Shown: one piece after another, positions 10,260 through 20,507 of the stretch | Layout of the letters: each line of letters opens with the position of its first letter | Position numbering within the stretch: the first letter of the stretch is position 1 | Source of the DNA: Candidatus Cloacimonas acidaminovorans str. Evry | GTDB lineage: Bacteria > Cloacimonadota > Cloacimonadia > Cloacimonadales > Cloacimonadaceae | Length of the DNA: 64,000 nt | Assembly (NCBI RefSeq): GCF_000146065.2 | Contig: NC_020449.1 | Location: forward strand, 930,001-994,000 | Reading direction: 5' to 3' | Translations under genes and position numbers: made by a program | Notes under the pieces: model-generated | The model's input: only the letters and a program-made list of their open reading frames with translations | Told to the model about the DNA's origin: nothing | The model's database searches: none

Positions 10260-13149
10260 CCCTGTTTCTGCTTATGACGGTTCTTCCTTTGCGCGTTTAA
10301 ATGTATATTTAGCTCATTATGATTATAATCCTTATTGTCTTATTTCTCCTCCTATGAACTTAAGCACAGGTAACAAAAGATTGAGTTATTGGGTTTGGAT
10401 TGGAGCTAACGGTTATCCGGCTCCTTTGGATGTGCAAATTTCAACCGATAATCAAGCAACCTGGACTACTTTGTTCAGTCACGATTTGTCAGTTACTAAC
10501 ACTTGGTTTAATAATATCATTTCTTTGGCAAGCTATTCTACCTCCCATATTTTTATTAGGTTTAAGGCAACCAGCAATTATGGAAATGGATATTGTAATT
10601 TGGGATTAGATAAGATAACAATTGAAGATGTCCCTCCAACTCCTATTATGAGTTACAGCCCCGGGGAAATTATTTTTCCTTATACCAATGTAAAAAGCGT
10701 TACCGATTATATAAATGTTACAATAACTAATATAGGTGGAGGAATATTAAGCTTAAGTGAATCCAGTTTTACTCTACAAGGAAATAATCCCAATGATTTT
10801 GAGATAAACAATTTTAATCTTCCTTCAAATCTGGGAACAGGACAAAGCGTAAATATTCCCGTTCGTTTTAAGCCAGTTGCGGAAGGTAATAGAACAGCTA
10901 TTTTAAGAATTAATGATGGACTTCGTTCCGGCTATGATATCTCTTTAACTGGTTATGCAGCAGGTCAATATGTCCTTTGTGAAAATTTTGAAGGAACTTT
11001 TCCTGCAGAGGATTGGACTTCACCTTCTACATCATGGATAAAAACTTCTGACTTTTCTCATACCGGAACTGCTTCTGCTTTAGCTGGTTACACTGCCGGA
11101 ACATATTGGTTGGTAACACCTAAATTAAGACCAATTGCAGGAGCAAATACTTTAACTTTTTGGTATCGGGACTATTCTTCAGATACAATTTGGGATTATA
11201 CCAATGAATATACTTATGTACTGGTTTCCAAAAGCACGGATTTTTCAGCTGCCACAACTCTCTGGACAGGAAATTATCAAACCTTTACAACTTCCTGGCA
11301 ACAGGCATCTATATCCTTAAGTGCCTATAACGAAAAGGACATTTACATTGCTTTCAAACACATTGCAACAGGTGGCAACTACCGGATGATAGATGATATT
11401 ACAGGGGTGCATTTATCTTCTTCTACAGTTCCCAATCCAGCAGTAATAGTAAGTCCTGCCAATGAAGCTGCTGATGTTTCTCTTACCCAAACATTGAATT
11501 GGGCAAGTGGAGGTGGTTCACCCAGAGGTTATTATCTATCCTTTGGAAGTGTTATTCCCCCTCATATCTATTTAAATAATGCGGATATGGGAAATGTTAC
11601 CAGCTATACACCCAATCTTGATATAAACAAAAGATACTGGTGGAAGGTCGTTCCGTATAATGAAACAGGTAATGCTGAAAATTGTCCAATCTGGACTTTT
11701 ACCACAATGGGTGATCCTACTATTATATCTTTTCCGTATGTTCAGGATTTTGAAGGGGAAATCTTTCCTCCTCTTGGTTGGTCTACTATAGTTCATAGTG
11801 GAAATGACATTACTAAGGATTCAACAAAAAATCATTCCAATCCCGGTCAGTATTCGGTTCGGTTCAGTTCCTACAATTTTTCGGACGACTATAATCAATA
11901 TTTATTCACTGCACCTGTCTTTGTTAGAGCTCCATATACTAAACTTACCTTTTGGCATATAAAAGAAAATGCCAGTGATGAAACATTGGAATGGGGAATA
12001 TCTACTAGTACCAACCCTGCAGATTTCACTTGGAATCCAGTTACTTTAAGCAGTACTGATTGGCAAATAACGGAAGTAAATTTAAGAAGTTATATAGGAA
12101 GAAAAATTTATATCGGATTCCATTACTATAGTAATTATAAATTTTATGTTTACCTTGATGATATCAAAATAAGAGCTACTATACCTGCTAATGTCCCTAC
12201 GCCTATAGAGGATATTGTGATCAATCCTACAATAGATTTAGACCTTGATGAAAGTGTGGATGAAACAAATCCAATCGTGCAATCTTTACCCAACATTACT
12301 GCACTTAATAATCCCGTGGTGCTTGGCTTAATTGGAACAGAAACAGCCAATATGACATTTGAAGTGGGTCCCGGAACCTGGTATGGAATTTGTTATTATG
12401 GAGGAGAATGGCATCATTCAATTCCCTATCCTTGCACTGTTGCAGAAGGAGCTACAGGAACTATAACTTTTGAAAATGTAGATTTTGGAGCAAAGGGCGA
12501 AGTAATTGTAGTTATGAATGAAGGTCAAAATCCCACTTTGCCTGTAGAATTATCCGCTTTTACGGTAAACCTTAATCCTCAAAGCGGAATTAATATTATG
12601 TGGGTTACCCAATCGGAAACAGGTGTGAATGGATATTATATCTACAGAGCTAATGTTGATACACTTTCCCTGGCAAGCTTGATTAGCCCTCTAATTAGAG
12701 CTTCTAATACTTCTCAACAGCAGGTATATCTTTATACGGACAAAGAAATTTATGAATCGGGAATTTATTATTACTGGTTGGAAACACAAGATATAGATGG
12801 CGTTTCCAATTTTTACGGCTCACTCAGTATTGATTATAAAGGAAATAATAACGGCACTCCGGAAATACCTTTAGTGACGGGAATCCGCTCTATTTATCCC
12901 AACCCTTTCAATCCTTCCACTACAATTAATTACGAACTCAGCAAAACCGCTGAAGTAAAAATTGAAATATACAATATCCGCGGACAATTAGTCCGTTCTT
13001 ATGCATTAGGTAAAAAAGAAAGAGGTAGGTATAAACTTCTTTGGGAAGGTGATGATAATAATAGACGCTCCTGTGGAACAGGAATGTATTTCATCAGAAT
13101 GCAAGCTGATAAGGAAAACTTTATAAAGAAAGTAACTCTCCTGAAATGA
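10260..13149 (+). pseudogene. 3' part of the disrupted secreted surface protein, with C-terminal sorting domain
   Basis: Native coding resumes at about 10260 with PVSAYDGSSFARLNVYLAHY and continues to the TGA at 13149, about 962 residues; an internal ATG at 10354 is not a natural start. Domains in order: the end of a choice-of-anchor J-like sandwich, an ASH-like segment, another sandwich (CENFEGTFPAEDW), a fibronectin-like segment (NPAVIVSPANEAADVSL) nearly repeating one in the 5' part, another sandwich (FPYVQDFEGEIF), a cell-surface segment with PVELSAFTV, and a tail with YPNPFNPSTTINYELS ending in GMYFIRMQADKENFIKKVTLL. Such tails direct secretion or anchoring (FlgD-like/type IX). Without the IS the protein would be about 1,560 residues. 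Confidence 0.87.
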
Positions 13150-13369
13150 AGAATGGCGAGATAGATTTTTTACAAAGAGATAAAGAGATTTAACCGCGAA
13201 TTGAGAATGAAATGTGAATAGTGAACGGTGAAAGAATTAAGTGAGGAGTCGTGGCGGTGAATAAATAATAGAACGCTGATAACTGGATTGATGGGATCAG
13301 CAGGATCTTATATAGAGGTAATTCAAAAAATAAAAAATCTGTGTAATCAGTGAAATCTGTGAGAGAAAA

Positions 13370-13397
13370 ACAACCCGGGCAATAACACCCGGGCTGA
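13370..13397 (-). terminator. rho-independent terminator of the groES-trxA operon
   Basis: Two CCCGGG hexamers (13374-13379 and 13388-13393) can pair around an 8-nt loop, flanked by further pairing. On the minus strand a run of T follows. It lies just beyond the trxA stop codon. Confidence 0.75.
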
Positions 13398-13414
13398 TTG
13401 TTTTCAGGTATAGC

Positions 13415-13738
13415 TTAAACGATAAACTTATTCAGTTTATCCATAATTTTGTCTTTTTGCACCAGTCCTATCAATTGGTCGCTAACAACACCGTTCACAA
13501 AAATCAGTAAAGTAGGAATAGACATCACGGAATATTTAGCGGCAATATCCTGTGCCTCATCTACATTTATTTTTACTACTTTTATTTTGCCTTCGGTTTC
13601 GTTGGCAATTTTATCTATTGTAGGGCTAAGTGCTTTACAGGGACCGCACCAGGGAGCCCAAAAATCAACCAAAACGGGTTGAGTGGACTTTAGAACTTCG
13701 GTCTCAAAGTTGGCAGAATTAACTTCCAGGATAGCCAT
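13415..13738 (-). CDS. trxA: thioredoxin
   Basis: A 107-residue thioredoxin with the redox site WAPWCGPC (Cys31, Cys34) and the cis-proline segment SIPTLL. It reduces protein disulfides in the cytoplasm with thioredoxin reductase, which is not in the window. It begins 4 bp after the groES stop, so the pair is clearly co-transcribed and ends at the terminator at 13370-13397. The pairing with groES suggests a redox and folding stress unit, which is inference. Confidence 0.97.
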   Translation of the reverse strand: MAILEVNSANFETEVLKSTQPVLVDFWAPWCGPCKALSPTIDKIANETEGKIKVVKINVDEAQDIAAKYSVMSIPTLLIFVNGVVSDQLIGLVQKDKIMDKLNKFIV

Positions 13739-13742
13739 TTTA

Positions 13743-14015
13743 TCACTCTACGATAGCAAGGAGATCGCTTTTGGCAAGGATAAGCAGCTTTTCTCCCTCA
13801 AATTCAATTTCGGTTCCGGCATATTTGCCAAAGAGGACTTTATCGCCCACTTTTATTATTTTCTGCAAGTCCTCATCGTTGCCGACTGCGATTACTTCAG
13901 CAATTTGAGGTTTTTCTTTGGCAGTATCGGGAATAATTATTCCGCCAACGGTCTTTTCATTTTCTGTGGTGCTAAGTTTCACCGCTAAATGATCTTCTAC
14001 GGGTCTAATTTTCAT
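13743..14015 (-). CDS. groES: co-chaperonin GroES
   Basis: A 90-residue GroES/Cpn10: it opens MKIRPVEDHLAVKL, has the mobile-loop region around KTVGGIIIPDTA and ends LLAIVE. The lid of the GroEL folding chamber. The ATG at 14015 was chosen because GGAGG lies 5 bases upstream; an upstream ATG at 14045 would add ten non-conserved residues. GroEL is normally the next gene but here trxA follows, so groEL must be elsewhere in the genome. Confidence 0.96.
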   Translation of the reverse strand: MKIRPVEDHLAVKLSTTENEKTVGGIIIPDTAKEKPQIAEVIAVGNDEDLQKIIKVGDKVLFGKYAGTEIEFEGEKLLILAKSDLLAIVE

Positions 14016-14470
14016 TGTAACCTCCATAATGTATTTATTTTTCAATTATAATATAAGCGAAAGGGCTTACTTAGCAAACACAAAAATGGACTGCTAATTT
14101 CTGTCAAGGGAAAAATGAGAGCACGCAGATTTTGGTTTACAAAGAGAAAAAGAGGAAAAGAGAATAATTGAGAATGAAAAATGATAACACGCAGATTACG
14201 CAGATTTTTTACAATGAGAAAAAGAGGTTCAATGAAAAATGCATAATTAAGAGAGGACTAGTATGGAATAATAATAAGGTGTCTTGTTATTTTATCAAGA
14301 CCCATTCTATATTATAAATCTCTCAAATCCCTTTAATCCTGTTCATCCCAGACCTATTATCTTTTTTATCTGCGTAATCAGCGAAATCTGCGTGAAAGAA
14401 AAATAATCAGATGTGCGCAGGGCTTGACAGAGTTGGCAGTATCAAAAATAGTGAACACAAGAAGGAAAAT
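14016..14470. other. intergenic repeat region between divergent genes
   Basis: Non-coding. Carries CGCAGATTACGCAGATTTTT-type repeats at about 14124, 14191 and 14370. An 85-bp segment at about 14282-14366 is an inverted copy of 4180-4263. No gene seen. Confidence 0.6.
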
Positions 14471-15646
14471 ATGGTTATGCTTACGAAAAAAGTATTGTTT
14501 ATTGATGAGCCCTTTACCATAGAAGAAGGAATCAGGGCTGAGCGTTCGCGTTTTTTGTGGAATGTTATTTCCAAAAGTTTTGATGCTGACCTTCTTCTGC
14601 TGAAAAGTCCTGTTTATATGGAAAAACCGGTTTCTTTGCATACGGGTTATGATAAATTATATTCCTTAAGCTTGAAAGAGGAGAATAATCTTGAATCTGA
14701 AGCTTATCATCTTCTAGGAAAAGGTCAGAAAGAGCGTTTTATCAATATTCTGGACAGCAAACGCTATGAAGTAATCTTTTTTGCAGGACTTGCCTGTCTG
14801 CCATTAGTTTGCTTAGCAAAAAAGATTTTACCCCAATGTAAATTAATCATAGATATTGAAAAGGTTTGGTTACCGGAAATAAAAGAAAAGTGGAAAGATA
14901 ATAAACAACTGAAAAACGCTAATTATCTTTGGCAATACATTAGGCAAACTGCTTGGAACAAGTATCTTCCGAAGAAAGGTATGTTTTGTTTATACGCTAA
15001 TCCTGGAGAAACTGATGAGCTCTTTAAATGTTATCATTTTAAGCCGGAGAATACACACTTTGTCCCTTTGCCGATAACTACTATACCAGAACTTGATAAA
15101 CCAGGAAGCAACAAGAAATTTATCCTTTTTTGGGGTGCTCCTGAAAGCAAAGATAATCTTACTGCAGTAAAGAATATTATTTCCGAGATTTATCCCCGTA
15201 TATCCAAAAAGATGGTAGAAAAGGAAATAAGCATAGTTCTGTGTGGGGGAGAGGAACTTCAAGGCCTTTGCAGCGGAAGAATAACTTATGCTCCTTACAA
15301 CGAAAAAGAGCAATTATTGCAGGAGGCATTGCTGGTTCTTTTGCCTTTAAATAAACCAGATACGGAAGGAAGGATTTTAACCTGTGCTCAATTTCGTAAA
15401 ACCCTGGTTTGCACTTTATCCGCAATAAAAAACTTCCCTTTACCGGAAGATAGCTATCTTGTATCAGATGACTTTACCGAATTATCGGAAAAAATAATAG
15501 AACTTTTCCGCAGTGCGAAGAAATTGGATGAATATGCAAATAAACTAAGCACTTTCTGCTTTGACAATTTTACGCCGGAAAAAGTGGAAAATGCTTTATT
15601 GATTAAAATACACAGCTGGATAGGAAATAATGTCTCAAACCAATAA
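14471..15646 (+). CDS. glycosyltransferase-like protein (GT4-type fold, tentative)
   Basis: About 391 residues from the ATG at 14471, which follows GAAGGAAAAT; an upstream GTG/ATG extension to 14411 has no ribosome site and lies in repeat sequence. The layout suggests two Rossmann-like halves: an N-terminal half with VLFIDEPFTIEEGIRAERSR and VIFFAGLACLPLVCLAKKI, and a C-terminal half with KFILFWGAPESKDN, ISIVLCGGEEL and ITYAPYNEKEQLL, a pattern of retracing GT-B enzymes. The Glu-rich donor-binding motif is not obvious, so donor and acceptor are unknown. It overlaps the uridine kinase start by 17 bp. Confidence in the general class is moderate. Confidence 0.55.
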   Translation: MVMLTKKVLFIDEPFTIEEGIRAERSRFLWNVISKSFDADLLLLKSPVYMEKPVSLHTGYDKLYSLSLKEENNLESEAYHLLGKGQKERFINILDSKRYEVIFFAGLACLPLVCLAKKILPQCKLIIDIEKVWLPEIKEKWKDNKQLKNANYLWQYIRQTAWNKYLPKKGMFCLYANPGETDELFKCYHFKPENTHFVPLPITTIPELDKPGSNKKFILFWGAPESKDNLTAVKNIISEIYPRISKKMVEKEISIVLCGGEELQGLCSGRITYAPYNEKEQLLQEALLVLLPLNKPDTEGRILTCAQFRKTLVCTLSAIKNFPLPEDSYLVSDDFTELSEKIIELFRSAKKLDEYANKLSTFCFDNFTPEKVENALLIKIHSWIGNNVSNQ

Positions 15647-16265
15647 TGTTCGTTTAATCCTTATCGGAGGCGGAACCTGTTCCGGAAAGAGCACTATTGC
15701 AAAGGCAATCGGAATGCGATTAAATGACTTAAAAACCGTTATAGTGGCCCAGGATAACTATTACAAAGACCTTAGCCATCTAACTCCTGCAATGCGTGCT
15801 AAAGTAAATTTTGACCATCCGGAGGCAATTGACATTCCCTATCTGCTTTCTGACCTGAAACTTATGCTGGAAGGCAAGGCAGTGGATATTCCGGATTATG
15901 ATTTTGCCACTCATTGCCGAAAGGAAGGAAAGACCTGTGTTGCCTTTGCGGATGTAATTATTCTGGAAGGTATCTTCGGGCTGTATTATCCTGAGCTTTT
16001 GGCTCTTTCCGACCTCAAGATTTATGTGGATACCGATTCGGATTTGCGTTTAGCCAGGCGGATGCAAAGAGATATTGTGGAACGGGGAAGAGATGTGGAA
16101 AGCGTTTTGGAACAATATTTAAGCACGGTTAAACCCTCCCATGAAGCATTTATTGAGCCCACTAAGAAAAATGCGGATATTATTATTCCTGGAGACAGAG
16201 AATTTGATAATGTGCTGTATATGTTGAATGGATATTTGCTGTATGAGTTTATAATGGAGAGATAG
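15630..16265 (+). CDS. udk: uridine kinase
   Basis: A 211-residue P-loop kinase of the uridine kinase/phosphoribulokinase family, phosphorylating uridine (and usually cytidine) to the monophosphate in pyrimidine salvage. It has Walker A GGGTCSGKST (about 13-22), the DNYYKDLSHL substrate segment, FDHPEAIDIPYL, the IILEGIFGL strand and the R-rich lid RLARRMQRDIVERGR. Length is normal. The start overlaps the preceding glycosyltransferase-like gene, so it is probably translated from the same message. It ends at the edge of the repeat region. Confidence 0.93.
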   Translation: MSQTNNVRLILIGGGTCSGKSTIAKAIGMRLNDLKTVIVAQDNYYKDLSHLTPAMRAKVNFDHPEAIDIPYLLSDLKLMLEGKAVDIPDYDFATHCRKEGKTCVAFADVIILEGIFGLYYPELLALSDLKIYVDTDSDLRLARRMQRDIVERGRDVESVLEQYLSTVKPSHEAFIEPTKKNADIIIPGDREFDNVLYMLNGYLLYEFIMER

Positions 16266-17629
16266 CGAGATGGAAACGGAGAGCAGGGTAAAGTTGAGTT
16301 TCTTTACGAAGAGAAAAAGAGAAAAAAAGAAGAAGAGAACAAAGAGAAAAAGAGAATAATTGAGAATGTAACATGTAGAGTGTAAAATGTAGAACGAATT
16401 TAAAAGAGATTGAGAAGGGTTGAGAGGGTTTGCAGAGGTTTAATGGTTGAGATAGTTTAAAAAGTTGAGATGGTTTAGAAAGTTGAGAGGGTTTAGATTC
16501 CATAAAAGCCCGTAGGGCGACACAATGATAGCGATGGTGGCGTAAGCCCCTCGTAAAATGAAAGCCCCGACTTTTTTTATATTTTATATTTTTACCTTTC
16601 CCGGTTCCGAAAGCCCGTAGGGCGACACAATGATAGCGATGGGTGCGTAAGCCCCTCGTAAAATTTGCGAAGTACCCCTGGGAGGTTTTGGCTTACAATT
16701 TTCACCTGCCTTCCATGAATACACAACCCACTAACTATTTCTCTTACAACCGAGCTTTTACAGGTTTCGAATTCAAAAATTGTGAGCTAAAACAAAAAGC
16801 CCGCTCCCTTCCAACCGCATTACAACTTACCCATAAATTACACGGTAACGAATAACAACCCCAGAATGCGAAAAAAGAAATAGCAAGTTCCATCATCGCG
16901 AAATCTATATTCCTTCGTTACCGTTAGCATTGAGGGGAGGAGATAGCTCGGTTGTAAGTGTGCAGGGTTCTTGTTTTAACTCACAATTTTGAAATGAGGA
17001 GACCAGTTGAAATGTAGTTGTAAGTGTAGATAAATTGTGGGTTGTTCTATCCGTGAAGGCAAGTGAAAATTGTAAGTCAAAACAAGCAGGAAACCATTTA
17101 TAGTGCGGTTGGAAGTGTAGAAGCAAGAGGGATGCTGATAATTGGGTAAACGAATGAAAATTGTAAGCCAAAACCTCCCAGGGGTACTTCTCAAAATTTA
17201 CGAGGGGCTTACGCCACCATCGCTATCATTGTGTCGCCCTCAGGGGCTTTTTTTACAAGGTAAGGGAAAAAGAAAAAAATTCGGGGCTTTCATTTTACGA
17301 GGGGCTTACGCCACCATCGCTATCATTGTGTCGCCCTACGGGCTTTTATAGAATATAAACCATATCAACCTTCTCAACCCTCTCAACTTTTTAAACTATC
17401 TCAACCATTCAACCTCTTCAAACCGTCTCAACCTTCTCAACCCTCTCAACCCTTCTCAACCTTTTTTAAATTCATTCTACATTCTAACCATACCAACCTT
17501 CTAAACCTCAATAAATATAAATCTACCTGGTTTCCCAGTCAAATTCATTTTACATTCTCAATTATTCTCTTTCTCTCTTTTCTCTTTGTAAAAAATCTGC
17601 GTAATCTGCGTGTTATCATTCTTCATTTT
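16266..17629. repeat. large non-coding dispersed repeat, copy 1
   Basis: No credible gene. After purine-rich low-complexity DNA, a structured element spans about 16505-17346. Both ends carry inverted copies of a block (AAGCCCGTAGGGCGACACAA, then TGATAGCGATGG and GTAAGCCCCTCG) at about 16508-16556, 16613-16664, 17195-17246 and 17293-17343. The interior holds several copies of AAAATTGTRAGYYAAAAC in both orientations. A closely related copy in reverse orientation lies at 20525-21180. Both copies are followed by CTCAACC-type pyrimidine tracts. Short frames here translate repeat sequence. Confidence 0.8.
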
Positions 17630-19633
17630 TTATATGTTTTGTTGCAGTTCCCAAAGTTTATCTCTCAGTTCTGCGGCGTGTTCAAAATCAAGGTTTGCAG
17701 CGGCTTTATTCATTTCTTTAGTGAGCAGTTCAATGATTTTTTCTTTATTATCCAGTTCCAGATATTCCATAAATTCCTTAGCGGAGGGTTTTTCAAATGT
17801 AGCTTGTTTGGCAATTTTATCATAGCCCTCAGCAATAGCAGTGGATTGCATAATCTGGTCAATTGTTTTATAGATGGTCTGAGGAGTGATTCCGTGTTCT
17901 TCATTGTAGGCAAGCTGTTTAGCACGGCGTCTATTGGTTTCGGCAACTGTTTGTTTAATAGCATCGGTAATTTCGTCAGCATAAAAAATCACTTTGCCAT
18001 CAACATTTCTGGCTGCTCTACCAGAAATTTGAATCAGGGAACGGGTAGAACGCAAGAAACCAGTTTTATCGGCATCTAAAATCGCTACCAGTGAAACCTC
18101 CGGCAGGTCTAAACCTTCTCTTAAAAGATTAATGCCTACAATTACATCAAATTCACCTAACCGAAAGTCCCTGATGATTTTAGCTCGTTCAATGCTGTCT
18201 ATATCACTGTGCATATAGCGGGCTTTGATTCCGGCATTATTCAGATAAATGCTAAGGTCTTCACTCATTCTTTTAGTTAGTGTCATAACCAATATCTTTT
18301 GTTTTTTAGCAACCCGTTCTTTGATTTGCGCGATGAGGTCATCTACCTGATGTTTTATAGGGTTAATTTCAATTTCCGGGTCAACCAAACCGGTGGGACG
18401 AATCACCTGTTCTACAATTTCGCCTTTAGTTAAACTTAGTTCGTAATCCGCAGGAGTGGCAGAAACGAAGATTACTTGATGCATAAACTTTTCAAATTCT
18501 TCAAAACGCAAAGGACGGTTATCAAAAGCGGAAGGTAAACGAAAACCGTATTCCACCAGGTTCTTTTTGCGAGTGTAGTCCCCGGCAAACATTCCATGCA
18601 CTTGAGGAATAGTTACATGGGATTCATCAATCACCATTAAAAAATCCTCAGGAAAGTAATCCAGTAAACAGTTTGGCGGTTCTCCGGGTTTAACTCCCGT
18701 TAAGTGACGCGTGTAATTTTCAATGCCACTACAATAACCCAGTTCGTGGAGCATTTCCAGGTCAAAAGTTGTGCGTTGTTTCAGGCGTTCTGCTTCCACA
18801 TATTTTTGATTTTGTAAAAACCAGGCAACCCGTTCATTCATTTCCTGCTCAATACTGATGAGGGCTTTGCGCAATTTTTCCTCATTCATTAAAAAGTGAA
18901 TTGCGGGGTAAACATCGTATTTTTCTACTTCTCCCAAGGGTTGACAGGAAATAGGATGAATTTTTTCCAGCCGATAAATCTCATCCCCAAAGAATTCCAC
19001 GCGCAAACAGTGTTCCAAATAGGCAGGAAAAATATCTACTACATCGCCTCTAACCCTGAAAGCACCTCTTTCAAAGGCAATATCATTTCTGCTGTAATGA
19101 GCCGATATCAGTTGATGAATAAGTTCTTCACGGTCCATTTTCATACCTTTTTTCAGGGAAATTAATGCCTCACGATATTCTTCCGGAACACCAAGTCCAT
19201 AAATGCAGGAAACAGACGAAACGATAATTACATCCCTTCTTTCCATCAAACTCATTGTAGCACGCAAACGCAGTTTTTCTATCTGTTCATTGATACTGCT
19301 ATCTTTTTCAATGTAAATATCCTTACCGGGAATGTATGCCTCGGGCTGATAATAATCGTAATAACTGATAAAATATTCTACCGCATTTTCCGGAAAGAGT
19401 TGTTTCAATTCACCATAAAGTTGAGCCGCGAGGGTTTTATTGTGCGATAAAACAAGGGTAGGACGATTAAAATGAGCAATCACATTAGCTATAGTAAAGG
19501 TTTTCCCACTACCAGTAACGCCTAAAAGAACCTGATGCCTTTTGCCTTCTTCAATACCTTTAATAAGGGCTTCTATGGCTTCGGGCTGGTCACCTGAAGG
19601 AGTATAATCACTTATAAGCTTGAAGCGTTGCAT
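17630..19633 (-). CDS. uvrB: excinuclease ABC subunit B
   Basis: The 667-residue helicase-like damage-verifying subunit of nucleotide excision repair, acting with UvrA and UvrC on DNA. Walker A GVTGSGKT is at 38-45, the damage-clamping beta-hairpin YYDYYQPEAY at 91-100, the helicase motifs include FVSATPADYE and ISGRAARN, and the C-terminal UVR motif (FEHAAELRDKLWELQ), which contacts UvrC, is complete. Length is normal. The start at 19633 has AAAGGAG upstream. It is divergent from the genes at 19759. The whole uvrB-ndk segment is bracketed by two inverted repeat copies. Confidence 0.98.
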   Translation of the reverse strand: MQRFKLISDYTPSGDQPEAIEALIKGIEEGKRHQVLLGVTGSGKTFTIANVIAHFNRPTLVLSHNKTLAAQLYGELKQLFPENAVEYFISYYDYYQPEAYIPGKDIYIEKDSSINEQIEKLRLRATMSLMERRDVIIVSSVSCIYGLGVPEEYREALISLKKGMKMDREELIHQLISAHYSRNDIAFERGAFRVRGDVVDIFPAYLEHCLRVEFFGDEIYRLEKIHPISCQPLGEVEKYDVYPAIHFLMNEEKLRKALISIEQEMNERVAWFLQNQKYVEAERLKQRTTFDLEMLHELGYCSGIENYTRHLTGVKPGEPPNCLLDYFPEDFLMVIDESHVTIPQVHGMFAGDYTRKKNLVEYGFRLPSAFDNRPLRFEEFEKFMHQVIFVSATPADYELSLTKGEIVEQVIRPTGLVDPEIEINPIKHQVDDLIAQIKERVAKKQKILVMTLTKRMSEDLSIYLNNAGIKARYMHSDIDSIERAKIIRDFRLGEFDVIVGINLLREGLDLPEVSLVAILDADKTGFLRSTRSLIQISGRAARNVDGKVIFYADEITDAIKQTVAETNRRRAKQLAYNEEHGITPQTIYKTIDQIMQSTAIAEGYDKIAKQATFEKPSAKEFMEYLELDNKEKIIELLTKEMNKAAANLDFEHAAELRDKLWELQQNI

Positions 19634-19758
19634 TTTTTGGGCTCCTTTACGGGCAATAAATTCTTCTTGACAGAGCAGGGCTTGATTTCTTCATTGTTTT
19701 ACAAAGATTCAGAATCCTGTGTTTTGTCCAGAATTATTTAACTTGGGAGTTAAAAAAA

Positions 19759-20082
19759 ATGCTAAATCATGAGGACTTACAGATTAACTATGAAAACCTG
19801 CTAAAGTTGGGCTATGTAGTTGTGGATATCCGTTATAAGGAATACGATATTTGTCAGGAAACACCTAAACTGGTAATTGCCAGGGTTGATTCTGACCGGG
19901 ATGATTTCTACCAGGATATGCTTAAACTTTACACCGGAATTGAATTTAAGCCCAATGAGATGTATGAAATTTGGACTGATATCCTAAAGCACAAAATCAA
20001 AATGAGTATGGTTCTAAACCGTGATATTGCTATCAAAGTTGCCGCTCTGGATTTTATTGAAACCGTTTATACGGCAAAATGA
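19759..20082 (+). CDS. hypothetical protein, 107 aa, coupled to ndk
   Basis: I do not recognise this family. The frame starts MLNHEDLQINYENLLKLGYV after GGGAG, is acidic and predicted mixed alpha/beta, and has no signal or membrane segment. Its TGA overlaps the ndk ATG (ATGA at 20079-20082), so it is translated together with ndk. A link to nucleotide metabolism is only suggested by this coupling. Confidence 0.75.
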   Translation: MLNHEDLQINYENLLKLGYVVVDIRYKEYDICQETPKLVIARVDSDRDDFYQDMLKLYTGIEFKPNEMYEIWTDILKHKIKMSMVLNRDIAIKVAALDFIETVYTAK

Positions 20083-20507
20083 AGGAAAAATCACTTCTGC
20101 TAATTAAACCCAATGCAGTTCGCAATAAACATATAGGGCATATTATCACCATTCTGGAAGAAAATAATTTTCATTTTTGCGCGCTTAAAATTTTCCGTTT
20201 TAATAGAGAACTGGCGGAGCATTTTTATGCGGAACACAAAGGAAAGAGCTTCTTTGAAAACTTGTTGAACTTTATGATGTCGGATTTCATTGTGGCAATC
20301 ATTGTCCAGAAAGATAACGCTGTTCAGGAGTTGCGAGATTTAATCGGAGATGTAAATCCCGAAAAAAGAAAACCGGGAACTATCCGCTATCTTTATGCCG
20401 AAGGAATTACCGAAAATGCAGTTCATGCTTCTGACTCCATTGATAGTGCAAAAAGAGAAATAGGAATAATATTTAACACCGAGAACACCGAAAACACCGA
20501 AAAATGA
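20079..20507 (+). CDS. ndk: nucleoside diphosphate kinase
   Basis: A 142-residue enzyme balancing (d)NTP pools by phosphate transfer through a histidine. It begins KEKSLLLIKPNAVRN and carries the catalytic His116 in NAVHASDS, followed by AKREIGIIF. The final residues NTENTENTEK are not part of the family fold: they are encoded by copies of a CACCGAGAACACCGAAAA-type repeat that also occurs between genes elsewhere in the window, so the old stop seems to have been replaced by repeat DNA. It overlaps the upstream 107-aa gene by four bases. Confidence 0.95.
   Translation: MKEKSLLLIKPNAVRNKHIGHIITILEENNFHFCALKIFRFNRELAEHFYAEHKGKSFFENLLNFMMSDFIVAIIVQKDNAVQELRDLIGDVNPEKRKPGTIRYLYAEGITENAVHASDSIDSAKREIGIIFNTENTENTEK

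Noticed and set aside
14411-14470. N-terminal extension of the glycosyltransferase-like gene
   Set aside because: It lies in repeat-flanked DNA without a ribosome site, whereas the ATG at 14471 has one.
16249-17351. Several open frames of 60-90 codons in the 16-17 kb repeat region
   Set aside because: They follow repeat sequence, occur on both strands, and share peptides such as FQNCELKQE only because the DNA is repeated.
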